From Gnetum montanum (Eukaryota; Streptophyta; Gnetopsida; Gnetales; Gnetaceae), in NCBI GenBank assembly GCA_015680685.1, contig MNCI01022333.1:101249-165248 (forward strand): a stretch of 64,000 bases of DNA. Reading direction: 5' to 3'. The stretch's first letter is position 1. Each line of letters starts with the position of its first letter. Below, in pieces: positions 22,401 to 33,104 of the stretch. A program made the translations under genes and the position numbers. Under the pieces are notes generated by a model that worked only from the letters and a program-made list of their open reading frames with translations, searched no databases and was not told the origin of the DNA.

Positions 22401-23918
22401 CTCGCATCAATCGTAAGGGGATTTTTGCCAGAGGTGCTTCTGCTAAACACAGTCCAGCATCAGGGGAGCGAACAAGTGCTAAAGGTGCTACCATAATTTT
22501 GAGTCAGGATGAAGGGGAGTTGCAATTAGACGCTGGTGAGTTTGACAACATACATTGTCATTTACATTACTCTCATCTTTATTGAAGCCCATCTTGGTCA
22601 CTACTAATGCATTTGGTTGCATGATAGACACCAATGTCGATACTGCAGAACCTATCTTGACTCACTTAGAACTATCGGCTGAGACTTCTGATAAATTTAC
22701 ATTCATGCAGGGGGTCGTCGATGACATGGTCAGCCATCTCAAACAGGTCGACCCCAAAGTGGGTAAGTAAAGTAGCTACACTAAGCTCTTTTAGGTTGCT
22801 ATACTACATGTCTTGAGCTACTAACCTTGCTATGCTAATGTGACTAATGCATTGTTTGGATGTTTGTAGCCTCTAGACTCAAATGGGACCTAAAACATGC
22901 GTTGAAAGTTAGTGTTGTGCCTACATTCTCGCCCAAAGTGGCCGAGGTGCCTCGTCGCATATACAACGAGGCTAGTAAATGTGCTTTGCACTCAACATGC
23001 TCCTTGTGGGAGTGTAGGCGCTTCAACAAGGACTTGTGGAAATAGGTCCAAAGGGCTGAGAAAGAGAAGGTCAAACTAAGTGCCAAGGTGGGAGAACTCA
23101 AATCCAGGAACGAGTTTCTCATAACCCATGATAGAAATGACAACAGTTGGCGCATGATGATAATAGATTATGCTAGATATTGGACAGTCGTGTGACACAA
23201 CAATGAAGCCACCTGAGAAATAATGGAATAGCATATGCAGATGGACTTGTTGGCTCAGAATAAGCAAGACTGGAAATATTATAGCACTAGAATTTACGAG
23301 TCGGGGCAATCCCAGAAAAACCATAAACACATGTATAAACTAGAATGTTCCACCAACCACAAACTATACAGGGATGCTTTAGTGAAGGCATTTATCTATG
23401 AAGCATTCGTGAATGCTATTGGCACTTATGAAGCTTACAACAAGTTCATGGAGTAGGTAATAGTCACTGAATTGCCTGAACGGGAAGTGGACCTTCCCAC
23501 AGGTGTGACTGCTACCACCTCCTTTTCCTTGGAATTGTCGAGATGGACAGCTACCGAGAAGGAGAAGTTTTCCGCTGACACTAAACCAAGAGACAAGAAC
23601 TAGGCCAGTATCATGGAGGCAGAGTTCTGGCACCACCTCAAGCTTCATTTGGATCGTATACCTTTTGAAATAGACTTAGGGCCATCTTGGGTTAGTCACA
23701 TTCTGCTATGTAAATGCTTAAACGCTATATTAGCTTTCATGTGTGGCCCTAACTGACTACTTCACTTTACCATGTAGGTTCCAGATAAGGATGCAGGGCC
23801 CATAGAGGGCGAAAACAATGAGGCAAAAGGAGGAAATGAAGAGGCAAACAGTGCAAAAGGGGATGATGTAGGGGCAAACGATGTGGGCGAAGATGATGTA
23901 GGTGAAGATGACCCATGA
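19405..23918 (+). pseudogene. E1 antisense gene, eight exons, function unknown
   Basis: Exons, placed by GT-AG signals and by alignment with E2: 19405-19523, 20065-20514, 20597-20879, 20936-21988, 22134-22535, 22588-22762, 22870-23690 and 23778-23918. Exon 1 encodes a lysine-rich start (MDPKKEHKHLALSKVEEVKE). Exon 4 holds the best conserved block (FSEKADRIYTRVHGVRVVLE). Exon 5 opens with an acidic run (EEEEEDDDEEE) and is Lys-rich later. Exon 7 has a long charged, probably coiled-coil segment (AEKEKVKLSAKVGELKSRNE). Exon 8 is an acidic tail ending DDVGEDDP and TGA. The intron phases keep the frame. A stop in exon 1, a one-base loss near the start of exon 3, a changed donor at 20880 and further stops show it is dead. 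I do not recognise the family. Exon 4 weakly recalls plant 'putative transposon protein' domains. Confidence 0.8.
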
Positions 23919-24089
23919 CAACATGAGTTTTTTTTTATAAATTTTTGAATTTTGTGCGAAACTATCGAAAACATTGTTGAAGTGGAAAAAATTTTGAATG
24001 GAAAAGAAGTATTTTGGAAAAAGAATTGATTTTATGTTGGCTTATGCATTGTGTATGTGGTTAATTTTATGTTAAACTTTCATTTTTAT

Positions 24090-24245
24090 GTTTTAGTTCT
24101 AGGCCATTTCGGGCCGTTGCTAGTTTCAGGCCGTTTCGGGCCATTGTTAATTTTAGGCCATTGAGGGCCATCACATGGTAGCGTAGTTTTAGGCCATCTC
24201 GGGCCCTCGCTACTTTTAGGCCATTTCGGGCCATGAGATGGTAAA
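24090..24245. repeat. Hairpin repeats downstream of the E1 antisense gene
   Basis: Five copies of a TAGTTTTAGGCCATTTCGGG-type word follow the gene. The dyad is GGCC, six-base loop, GGCC, distinct from the GTC...GAC type upstream. E2 has the GGCC type in the same place (46455-46640). Confidence 0.8.
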
Positions 24246-24390
24246 GAAGCGATACGCTAATGATTTAGAGGAAAGCTAATTGGTGCCTAGCGTAGATGGA
24301 TGGGTGCAAATAAAAGAGGTGATAAATGTACAAAGATGCCAACTGGGCTAAAAGTAGTGCAGTTGCTACACTATGTGTAACTACTTCTTG

Positions 24391-24827
24391 ACCCATCGTG
24401 GATTGGACGAGGCGTAGGGATGAGGCACATTGCCATGACCTTCGTCCATATCATTGTCCTCCTCTTGGAAGGGTAACTTAGTCCACACATTTTTATCTTC
24501 TGAACTGGCTTGCTAAGTCGGTTCTATTGCTAGGTGGTTAGTATCTACGGAGACAGGCGCTTCATTCTCAGAGGTTATGACCTTTAAGCCCTATTCCATG
24601 TCTATGTTATTAATGGCTTGTGTCACTACTTTGTTGCCATGGATCACCACCTCCCTATTTGCATAGGGTAGATGGATCTCCTGATGAATGGGCGAAGAGA
24701 CAGCCCTAAGTTGTGCTAACCATGACCTCTCCAAGATTAGGTTAAACTCGAGCATCTCTTCAATCACAATAAACGTTGCATTTGTGGGGAATTGATCCCC
24801 TGCCATGAAGTCAATATGGACTATGCC
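24391..24827 (-). pseudogene. E1 protease, distal part
   Basis: Minus-strand frame 24806-24591 (ATFIVIEEMLEFNLILERSW, then LAQLRAVSSPIHQEIHLPYA) is the flap and closing ILGR-like core of a retropepsin, with Gly of ILGR changed to Glu. It continues with an acidic tail and stops. The E2 protease gives the same sequence of motifs. It is cut from its N-terminal half by the solo LTR at 24828-26478. Removing the LTR with one TSD copy rejoins the frame exactly where the E2 frame is uninterrupted. Confidence 0.85.
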
Positions 24828-26478
24828 TGTACCGACTGAAATCGTCGGTGCAAGGCTGGAACGTTACGAGCACCGAAAGATCTATGGACAAGCACAGTCG
24901 ACCCTGCCTCCGCTTGAGGGCAAGCTGGAACAGATGAAGGCAGAGTGCCTTGAATGGTTCGCAAGCGGATCAAACAAGGACTTCCCCAACGTTTTCCGCT
25001 ACAAAACATTGGGTTATATGTAGAAAATGCATGTTAAATGTAAACCATAAACAAGCACGATAATGTAAATGAGCCTGTAAACGTAAACTAAAAAAAACGA
25101 AGAAAACTGCAATAAATCTGAGCAAAATGTAAACTGTTTTGTATTGAGAATTGATTACAAAGTGCACTGGTCCAAACGCAGTTGTGGCTTTGACACAAGG
25201 TGGATGAAAGGCCTCGGCGTGTGTAGGGATGACTCGGCTAGTTCGCAAGGCAGGCGGAGCGTAGAGACTATGTGTACAGCATAGAGGGCTCTCCAGCATA
25301 AGAGGGTTTTTTAGCTCTGATCTGTAGCGTAAATGTCTCTTGTGTCTGCTCCGGTAAATTTTTTCCACCTCTGAAAATGTGGAAAAATAGGCTTTTTATA
25401 TGTGGGTTTTTCCGGGAAAATCGGGTTGGGAGACACGTGGCGTATCGACCGGGTGCTTACAATTTAGAAACATTGTATACGTTGGGCGTATACACTACAT
25501 CAGGCCAGCGTATACGCTGGACTTGCTGGGCATGTGGACTTGGATGGACACTGGTGTATACGCTGGGCGTATACGCTGATGGATGCTGGCGTCTACGCTG
25601 ATGGATGCTGGCGTCGATGCTGGCATCTACGTTGATGGATGCTGAGCGTAGAGGATGCCAGCGTAAGCGTATAGCATGCCAGCGTAAGCCAAAAATGTGC
25701 CTAGCGTATACACATGAAAATGCTTTATTTTAAGGTTAAAAATTGATTTTTGGGTACCCAAGAGCTACTGGAAACCCTAGGGAAGGTCCTGGGGGGTCTG
25801 GATGCTCGATTCTGGCACGTTTGGACTCATTTCTAGGGCCCGAAAGTCTCTCTACGCTGGGCTTACGCCGGGCGTATACGCTGGGCGTAGAGGAATCAAA
25901 GACCATCATTTGGAGCCTAAAATTTGATTTTCAAGTGCCTGAGACCTACTGGGGACCTTGGGGAAGGTCCTGGGTGGTCCAAACACTCAATTCTGGCATG
26001 TTCTGACCCATTTCTGGGGCCCGAAAGTCTCTCTACGCTGGGCTTACGCTGGGCTTACGCTGGGCGTAGAGGAATGAACGACCATCATTTGAAGCCCAAA
26101 ATTTGATTTTCAAGTGCCTGAGACCTGTTAGGGACCTTGAGGAAGGTCTTGGGGGGTCTGGACACTCCACTTTATCATGTTTTGATGAGTTTTTGAGCCC
26201 CAAAAGTTGCTGTACGCTGGGCCTTACGCTGGGCATGTGTAGGCCAGCGTACAGGATGCATACTTTAGTGAAAACCAAGTATTTTGAGCTCAGAATTTGC
26301 CAAGTTTGATGCTAGATGTCATCGTAGTCTTGTGTGGGTCCCAGGGAACTTTCACCTGCTTGCTTTGACTTTGTTTGATGCTATTTTGAGGCTTTCAAGC
26401 TTGGTCATGCTAAGGACCAACATGACTTAGCTTAATTTCTGTCTTCCAGTGTTAGCCAAATTTTTTTGTGGTGTTTCA
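24828..26478 (-). mobile_element. Solo LTR (E3 family) in the E1 protease
   Basis: It starts TGTACCGACT and ends GTGTTTCA, flanked by ATGCC (24823-24827) and GTGCC (26479-26483), a 5-bp TSD with one change. Its first 200 bases match the E3 LTR at 63506 onward (CTTGAGGGCAAGCT, AAGGCAGAGT, TTGGGTTATA). A leftward TATA box TATAAAAA is at 25400-25393. U3 carries palindromic GCGTATACGC words (25480-25720) and three tandem units of about 180 bp (25743, 25925, 26104), each with CCGAAAGTCTCTCTACGCTG or its derivative. A solo LTR arises by recombination between the two LTRs of a full element. Confidence 0.92.
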
Positions 26479-26929
26479 GTGCCCTTTAGCACGACTCGTG
26501 CCCCATTGAACAACTTTAAGCATGATGTTGTTGTGGGCCTGATCTGGTTGAACAAACCTAGCTTGCTCACAATAGGGAAAGGAATGACATTTGTGGCAAC
26601 TCCATCATCAACNTCACAATAGGGAAAGGAATGACATTTGTGGCAACTCCATCATCAACATGCACCCTTTGGACCTTGTGTTGGCCAACCCAGATTGTGA
26701 TGAAGAGAGGTGTTGTAGTCACTTGACCCTTTTCAAGGTCTTCCCTAATGGAATTATCATAGAAATTAAATTGGAATGGCTTTGGCTTTGCAGGCACAAA
26801 AGGAAGCATGATCAAATGGATCGCCTTCTCTTCTGTTGGCATGTTCTCGTCAATCGGGATTGCCGTTAACATGCGGACCGTAGCCCCACAGTGTGTTGTA
26901 GATGTCATAATTAGGTTATACAGGCTCAA
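26479..26929 (-). pseudogene. E1 protease, proximal part with catalytic triad
   Basis: The minus-strand frame gives EDLEKGQVTTTPLFITIWVG, then VDDGVATNV with the catalytic Asp in a D-D-G setting where retropepsins usually have D-T-G or D-S-G. E2 has VDDGAAANV at the same place, so D-D-G is a property of this family rather than a random change. A single N at 26613 and a 46-bp duplication distort the end of this part. The upstream section resembles E2 text (MLTAIPIDENMPTEEKAIHL). Confidence 0.8.
26567..26659. other. 46-bp duplication around a single N: probable assembly join
   Basis: Bases 26567-26612 are repeated exactly at 26614-26659, with one N between. The duplicated text would break the protease frame. 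Contig ends that overlapped but were not merged would give this pattern. Confidence 0.85.
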
Positions 26930-27589
26930 CGTAGTGTTTTCTGTTTTATATCTTGTTTGACTTGGGTGAAGGAACTCAAAAGGTCTTGGTGACTTTCCGG
27001 TTTACTACCTTTCTCCTCTTCCATTCATCCTAGAAGATGAATTTCCTGAGGAGGGAGAGTTTCAGGCCTATTTGGATGAGGTGGCAAGGACTGTGTAGGT
27101 GTAGCAACATTCCTTCTAGGTGATGAGGGTGTAGATGAAGGGGGTGAGGACGCAGGCTTACAATTACTTGGGGCAATACTTTCCCTTGACATCTCACTTG
27201 CAAAGCGCACTTCTCGTTTTTTAGGAGGAGAAGGTTGTGAGGCTGTCTTATGCAGGGTGGGGGCTATTGTGCATCTTGGCCCCCTAATAACATATGGTTC
27301 TAATGGTGGTAGAGTACACGGTGGTGGTGTGGTTTTGTTAACAGGTGGTATGGGGGTTGATATGCAGGGAGGGACTCTCAGAACAAAAGATTGCTACAGA
27401 CTTTGATTAGCCGCCGATGGTGTCGGTGCACTGCATTGAGGCACACGAACTACAAACAGCTACTGGAAAGGTTTAGGATTATTGTCAATGCCAATGGTAT
27501 TGATGATGTAACTGAAGTTGTTGGCATTGAGAGGATCAGTGTAGAAGTGCAGAGATTGATTCTCAGGGCGTACTTGATTACTTTCGTCT
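26930..27589 (-). other. E1 gag-protease linker
   Basis: The minus strand encodes a low-complexity Pro/Ser/Lys-rich linker (ASSPPSSTPSSPRRNVATPT) with stops, joining the gag zinc knuckle to the protease. E2 has a corresponding linker that is tandemly duplicated there. Confidence 0.6.
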
Positions 27590-29877
27590 AGCACTAGTTT
27601 CCGTTGATTGATCATCCTTTAGATATCGTCTTTCAATGCCATACAATAATTTTTTTTGTCTCACACTATTGATGGTAGTCACAAAACCATTCTAGCTTGA
27701 ATCCCTTAAGAATTGTGGGCTCATTGCGAAAGCCAAAGAGGGGTTCTTGAGGAGCTCGCAGTATCGCTCATGTCTCTTTGCTTCCTCTTCTGACATCTGG
27801 TTGTGTTGGATATACCCCATTGCTAGTAGTTGCTTCAGGAGATCTGAAAGCTTGATAGGTAGTGGGGTATACTTCGAGCGATCTTTGCACTGACAGTTCA
27901 ATTTGGGTGGTGCAGATGTCTCAGGTGTGAATGTAGAGGGTTGCGATGCATTGCCCTGTTTGGGCGTAGGGTTAGCAGTAGGTGTGGCTGGTTTCTTGTT
28001 GTTCTTGTTATTGTTGTTGTTAGGTTTGGGTTTGGCCTCATTTGCCATAGCAGCAAATGTGGGTGTTGTAGCCTTACCCTTATCCTTCTTTGTAAAGGTA
28101 TTCTTGTATGCAACGTAGGCTAGGTCTTTGCTTGCCTCGGCTGCATCCTATATGCTCTTAGTCTAGGTGAACACCTGACTGAGAGTGCGCGAAGCAAGAG
28201 AGTATAGCTTACACTTAATAAACTCATTTACTACATCCTTAAAGATGGCCAGCAAGTGGGCCTCCATGATAGGCTCGCAGATTTCATTAAGGGTTGCACT
28301 TTAGTGGTGGATGAACTTCTGGACTAACTCTAGCAGATCTTGTTTCATGCTCATCAATTGATCTAGCATGATTTTTGGTTTCAAGTTGTATTTGAAACAT
28401 GTCATGAACTGGGTCAAAAGCTCCTCTAGGATTGCTATGGAGGAGCGTGGTAATGCACAGTACTAGTCTAAGGCTTTTTCGGTCAGAGACATAACAAAGA
28501 CATGGATGATCATGTGCGAACATTGTTGTAGAAGAAGGGATTCAGACTTAAATGTAACAAGATGTGCATTGGGGTCCCGCTCCCCATTGTACTTCGTGAA
28601 ATGTGGGACTGACATCCCTAGGGGTAACGTTAGTACAGGGACTATCGAGTTGATGGGATCGTCTTGGTAGAAGTCCATGACTTGCACCATGTCAGACCCG
28701 ATAGCCTTGAGCCATTTTATCTTCTTAGTATGGTTCTGGATAAGTTGGAATGCTTGGTCTAGACCTGAAGATGATGTAGATGTTTGGGGAACTACTTGGG
28801 AAGCTCCCATTTGTGGAGTAGTTGGGGTGGCAATGTGACCCATTGATGGTGCCATTGGGGTGGCCCCTGTGAACTATGTTGTTGGTGCTGTCCACCACCC
28901 AACAGGTGGTGCTGTTGGAGCAGAAGCTGTAGATTGTGCTAAGGGATGGATTGCTTATGTTGTCGGTGGAATAGACGATAGTCCTGCACTAGGATGTACC
29001 ATCTATGAGGCTTTGTAGGTCTGATGGCCAGCATAACGAGACATCTATGATGGTAGCATAGCGAGAGGAGAAGTAAATGGGGTCCACCACATGGATGGGC
29101 ATGGGCCGGCGACTGGTTGTGGAACAAGTGTAAACGCAGGAATAGAGGTAAAAGCTACACGCAATTGTGAGGTAGGTATTGTGTGAATGTGTGGTAGGGT
29201 AGCTGTAATTCACGTATGTTGCGAAGAAAAAAAGGATTAGTGAAAATTCATCAGAGGAGTAGTGACCGGGGTTGACATAATGGTGTGGGTGTGTTGATGC
29301 TTAGAAGGAATGGTATGGCTACCCATTTCTGGAAGAATTGTGGATTGTAGTGATGCAGTTGTGATCATAAAAGGAGGAGCAGTGAAAAGTGGGCTTGTCC
29401 AGAAAGATGAGGCAAGAAGGATGGTGGTAGGGTTAACCTAACCTCCACCCTTGGATTGGGAATCCAGTTCCTCTTGCCCATCCTAGAAAGCTTCATCGTG
29501 GTGAAACGTTGTATCCTGCAGCTCCCTAGACCTAGTCACCTGGATCAGCTGATCTATAAGCCATTGATGTTTTGCATTAGAGGGATAGAAACACTGGGAA
29601 TTGAAATAAATTCCTTACCATTGCAATAGGTGAACTCAAAGCTACACTTATCTTTGAGCTCTTGCATATCTAAGGGCAGATTTGCCTGCACCTTAGTATA
29701 GAGGAAGTTGTATTGCTCATATTGTTGGGCCAAACCCTCAGGCCCCCAGTTTTGGATCCTAAGCGATCTGCGCGACCCTAGCACCTGGTTGAGTGGTTGT
29801 TCGACACCTGTGATGCCTTGAACCCTGAGGGGAACCTCAACGCTAGAGGTGTTAGCAACGGTGCTTGAAGAAGCCAT
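27590..29877 (-). pseudogene. E1 gag
   Basis: The start is the ATG at 29877-29875 (MASSSTVANTSS), followed by RRSLRIQNWGPEGL and YEQYNFLYTKVQANL, an N-terminal block shared with E2 and E3. The retrotransposon Gag domain is at about 28640-28280 (HFTKYNGERDPNAHLVTFKS, then ALPRSSIAILEELLTQF after a stop). A Lys/Asn/Thr-rich hinge (about 27950-28060) leads to the zinc knuckle, whose FCDYHQ and NYC parts are visible at 27690-27640, with two expected residues lost to mutation. Gag forms the virus-like particle and binds the element RNA. It has stops and indels and is not functional. Confidence 0.85.
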
Positions 29878-30259
29878 TATGGTAAAGCTAAACGGGTTTG
29901 CAAAAAAATAAGATGAGGAGATCAGAAAGCGATCAAAAGCTTTATGCCTTGCAGGACTTCGAAAGAATTGTTGAAGTGACCAATCTGTATCACACGATGC
30001 GTAAAAAACCACCAAAGGGTATCAAGTTTATGCTAATGCATGTCAGGGTATAGAACACATGCAAGACTACCATGAAATAAGTGGGTCAAATGGTGATCAG
30101 ATGCTTTATGTCCTGCAGGGTTTCGGAAGAATCGTCAAAGCAACTAATCTACACCACACGATGCATAAAAAATCACAAAGGATGTCAAGTTTACGTTACT
30201 GCATGTTGGGGTGCATAATGCGTACAAGACTACCGTGAAATACAGAAAAGGCACCAAAA

Positions 30260-30279
30260 GGCCCTCCTTCTAGTGCTAG
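30260..30279 (-). other. E1 primer binding site block
   Basis: Read on the minus strand, the bases after the LTR end are TAGCACTAGAAGGAGGGCC. E2 has TGGCGCTACAAGGAGGGCC, E3 TGGTGCTAGAAGGAGGGCC and E4 TGACACTAGAAAGAGGGCC. The shared start TGG fits pairing with a tRNA CCA end. The tRNA is not identified. Confidence 0.6.
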
Positions 30280-30284
30280 AAAAC

Positions 30285-32230
30285 TGTAGTGACCGAAAAC
30301 ATCGGTGGCTGAAAAAGACCAAGAGGTCATCGATTAGATAGTCTTAACCCTAGATCCGTGTGAGGGCTATGCTGGATAAATAAAAATGGGGTGCCTTGAA
30401 TGGTATGGTCGATCAGAAAAGGACTTAATTGGTGTTACTATAACCTTTTGAAAATGTGTGAATTGAAAACAATGTTTATTTGCATAAAAATAATGATTAT
30501 TATATGCAAGGAAGCAAAAACAATGTAAGACGCGATGATAAGCAGAAGAATAATGTAAGCTAGAGTTAGGAAATGCACCACTTCAAGATTACGATTTTAC
30601 TTTGCTAAGGTGGATACAATTGGTTACGTGACGCAGGGGCACACAGAGATCCCAAAAGTAACCAAAGAAGTTCAAAGCAAGCCAACTGTATGCTTGAATG
30701 CGGATCCAAGAGCTAACAACGCAAAATGCTACAAAGGCATCAGGAAAGAGCTAATAGAATGCCAGATGGGAATGTGCACTATTTGGCTTTGTCAACTCAG
30801 GAATGTTTACAATACTCAAGATTGCCAATTTAATCTTTGCCAAGCCAAATGTTTACTAAACTTGCCAATCGTTCAAATATTCCCTTTAAATTTCTGGTTT
30901 ACCAACCAATGCCAACAATGCTCAAAAATGCCCAAAATGTTAACCTTTAAGTTTTTCAACCCTTTGAGCATTGCTCGTCGAGGTATTTATAGGTCTAAGA
31001 GCACGCGAATGATGCGGTTTACATGCCATGTGTTCTGGGCCCACAAGGTGTTGATGTGTCCATGCCACATGGTCATGCAAAGCTGATTGATTGACGAGCA
31101 TGCCACACTGAAATCACATTGTTGAAACTGAAGATGTGTGTCAATGATGCAAACAAAGAGTGAAGCAAATTGATGTAGCGTTGTTGCCTACTATGCTATG
31201 CTATGGAACATAGCATGTTTGCGTAGCGTAGCTGCTTGCTACCCTGTGCTATGTTGTGTAGCGTAGCATGTTGGCGTAGCATAGTTGCATGCTACACTAT
31301 GCTACGCTATGGAGCGTAGCATGTTGGCGTAGCATAGCTATTTGCTACGCCGTGCTATGCTATGTAGTGTAGTATAGCGTAGCCACTAGTTTGAAGAAGA
31401 AATTTGCTTCAGAGTTGATTGCATGTGCTGGAATTCTTTGAAATGTATAGGCTAACTCTTTGCTATGCTATGCTATGCTACGTAGTGTAGCACAGCGTAG
31501 CAGCTGGCCTTAACTGCAATTTACAACCTTCTCTCTTTGATGATCACGTTGACAATCTGCAACATTTGTCATCTGCGAGGTGAAGCTTTTGAACTTGTTA
31601 ATTCTACATTTTGGAGATGCCTTTTGTTGTTCTTGCATCGTTGCTATGCTGTGCTACGCTACGTAGCAGGCATTATAACTTGCTTTTTGCTTGATATGCT
31701 ACTTTTCTAGTGAGAGGAGATTTGCTGAAGGGCTTGAGGTTGAGTGAAGAAAATATTTTTGAAGGCCAAAGGTACTAACTAAGTGTAATTGAGATTACTA
31801 AGTAAGCTAAGCCCTCTTAGATTGCTCTTGCTACGCTATGCTACGTTGTGTAGCATAGCATAGTGTAGCAGTCTGTCTTGCAACAGTTCGTAGTTGATTG
31901 CCTGAATAATTGTCTCTCGAAGCTTGCTACGCTACATAGCGTAGTGTAGTGTAGCAAACTTCTTAGCTAGAAAACTTGCCAAACTATTTCATGCATCCTG
32001 AGCACCATCGATAGCTCCACGCATCGCTTCTGAGTAGGCTATCAGCTGGATGAGCTACCCAGGTGGGCAGGCTAGAGAGTCCGTTGAGCCTGTCAACATT
32101 GGGCATAGAAAACTTGCCAAACTGGATAGTCTAAACTCAGAGCATCCATTTCTTGTCAAAGTGTCATGACACTGCTTGAATTTTAAAGACCCGGTGAAGC
32201 AAGAATGACTTAAAATTTTAGGGTGTTTTA
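30285..32230 (-). repeat. E1 5' LTR
   Basis: It starts TGTAGTGACC and ends GGGTGTTTTA (CA changed to TA), then TSD CTAAG. It matches 11265-13148 throughout. A leftward TATAAATA is at 30991-30984. Palindromic U3 repeats occupy 31190-31960 and have more units than in the 3' LTR. Confidence 0.93.
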
Positions 32231-32235
32231 CTAAG

Positions 32236-33104
32236 GATGTAACTACTTGTTTATAGAAGGCTTCTTGAGGTATAGTCATGTATTCAGATTTTCCTTTGAT
32301 AGGGATTAATAACTCTAAGAAATCTGACCTAAAGAAGCCCCCAAACTTGGCTGCAAAAGTTCTAGATAGGAGCACACCATAGGTAGGTGACATGTCAACT
32401 AGCAGGATATCTGTGTAACATGTGAATGTAGGGTATTGTTTAAGTTTCACTTTCACTCCTTTTAATGACCCTACTATAGGTACATTGGACCCATCGAGTT
32501 GAATCACATTTTTCATTTGTGATATCATTTGTGCTCCTAAAGTCTTACATACCTCAAGTGGCATGATATTAAGAGTTACTCCAGAATCCATCAAATAATT
32601 GTGAACATTGTTTCTTAAAATAATTAGAGTTTTTAGAAAAGGAGGTTGTTCTTTCCTACTCATCATAGAATTATTTACATTTTGTACTGATAAGGTGTTA
32701 GGAATTTTTGTGAAGTGAACTTTCTTTTTAGCGGTTGTCGATTTTTCTTTATTAGTTTCTAGTTTACGAACTATCTCTTGAAATACCTCTTTCATTTCAT
32801 TAAATTGTAAAAGGTCATACATGGAGATGTTAGATTTAATTGTCTTCAAATCCTCAACTACATCGTAAGTCTTAGGTACATCTTTGACTTCTTGTTGAGG
32901 TGGAGTTCTTCTAAGTATAGAAGGTGGATTTGGTCATTGTGGGGTGTTTGTTTGGGATGACTCAATTTGAGTATTTATGTTACTTTGACTAGGAGCTCTT
33001 ATGTTTGGAGGAGTATAAGGGTCAGTCCTAGTTTGTTGCTGTGTGTTGTTCATGATGTCACTAAGTCCACGGTAGTGAGCGTTATGTGGGTTGGGGTTGC
33101 TTAC
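32236..33104 (-). pseudogene. E4 protease with upstream linker
   Basis: Open frame 32849-32055 begins with a linker (MYDLLQFNEMKEVFQEIV) and carries YLMDSGVTLNIMPLEVCKTL, a retropepsin active site in D-S-G form, followed by VQ/IQLDGSN, VGSLKGVKVKLKQYPTF and PTYGVLLSRTF. The part after 32231 belongs to the E1 LTR and is not protease. Upstream (33104-32900) is a Gln/Asn/Pro-rich linker (MNNTQQQTRTDPYTPPNI). The D-S-G site and lack of D-D-G set it apart from E1/E2. No RT follows in E4. Confidence 0.8.

Larger units (their letters stand above)
18620..24390 (-). other. E1 intron-like interval between protease and RT
   Basis: In the sense direction the protease frame ends around 24390 and RT begins at 18619 after an acceptor-like TTTTGGTAG. 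The 5.7 kb in between has no sense-strand coding and contains the plus-strand eight-exon gene. Ogre elements are known to have a spliced intron exactly between protease and RT. A donor candidate is GTAGTT near 24392, weaker than the GTAAGT seen in E2. Confidence 0.6.
11265..32230 (-). mobile_element. E1: Tat/Ogre-like Ty3/gypsy element, 20,966 bp
   Basis: The element is bounded by LTRs of 1,884 and 1,946 bp and by an exact TSD CTAAG at 11260-11264 and 32231-32235. Orientation is minus: the polypurine tract lies inside the left LTR, the primer binding block inside the right LTR, and LTR TATA boxes read leftward. The order is gag, protease (split by a solo LTR at 24828-26478), an intron-like interval with an antisense gene, RT, RNase H, archaeal-like RNase H, integrase and minisatellite. 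The second RNase H and the protease-RT interval are known traits of the Tat lineage, including Ogre. The coding parts carry many stops, so the copy is dead. Confidence 0.9.

Noticed and set aside
22099-22494. 131-residue Ser-rich minus-strand frame
   Set aside because: It is the shadow of the acidic and Lys-rich exon 5 of the antisense gene: GAA/GAG/GAT repeats read as Ser codons on the other strand.
27898-28123. Gly/Leu/Val-rich plus-strand frames looking like membrane segments
   Set aside because: They are shadows of the Lys/Asn/Thr/Pro-rich gag hinge of E1.
30610-31086. 158-residue plus-strand frame, similar to 11590-11808
   Set aside because: Both lie in the two LTRs of E1, so similarity is due to LTR duplication. 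It is antisense to the element transcript, and no motif is seen.
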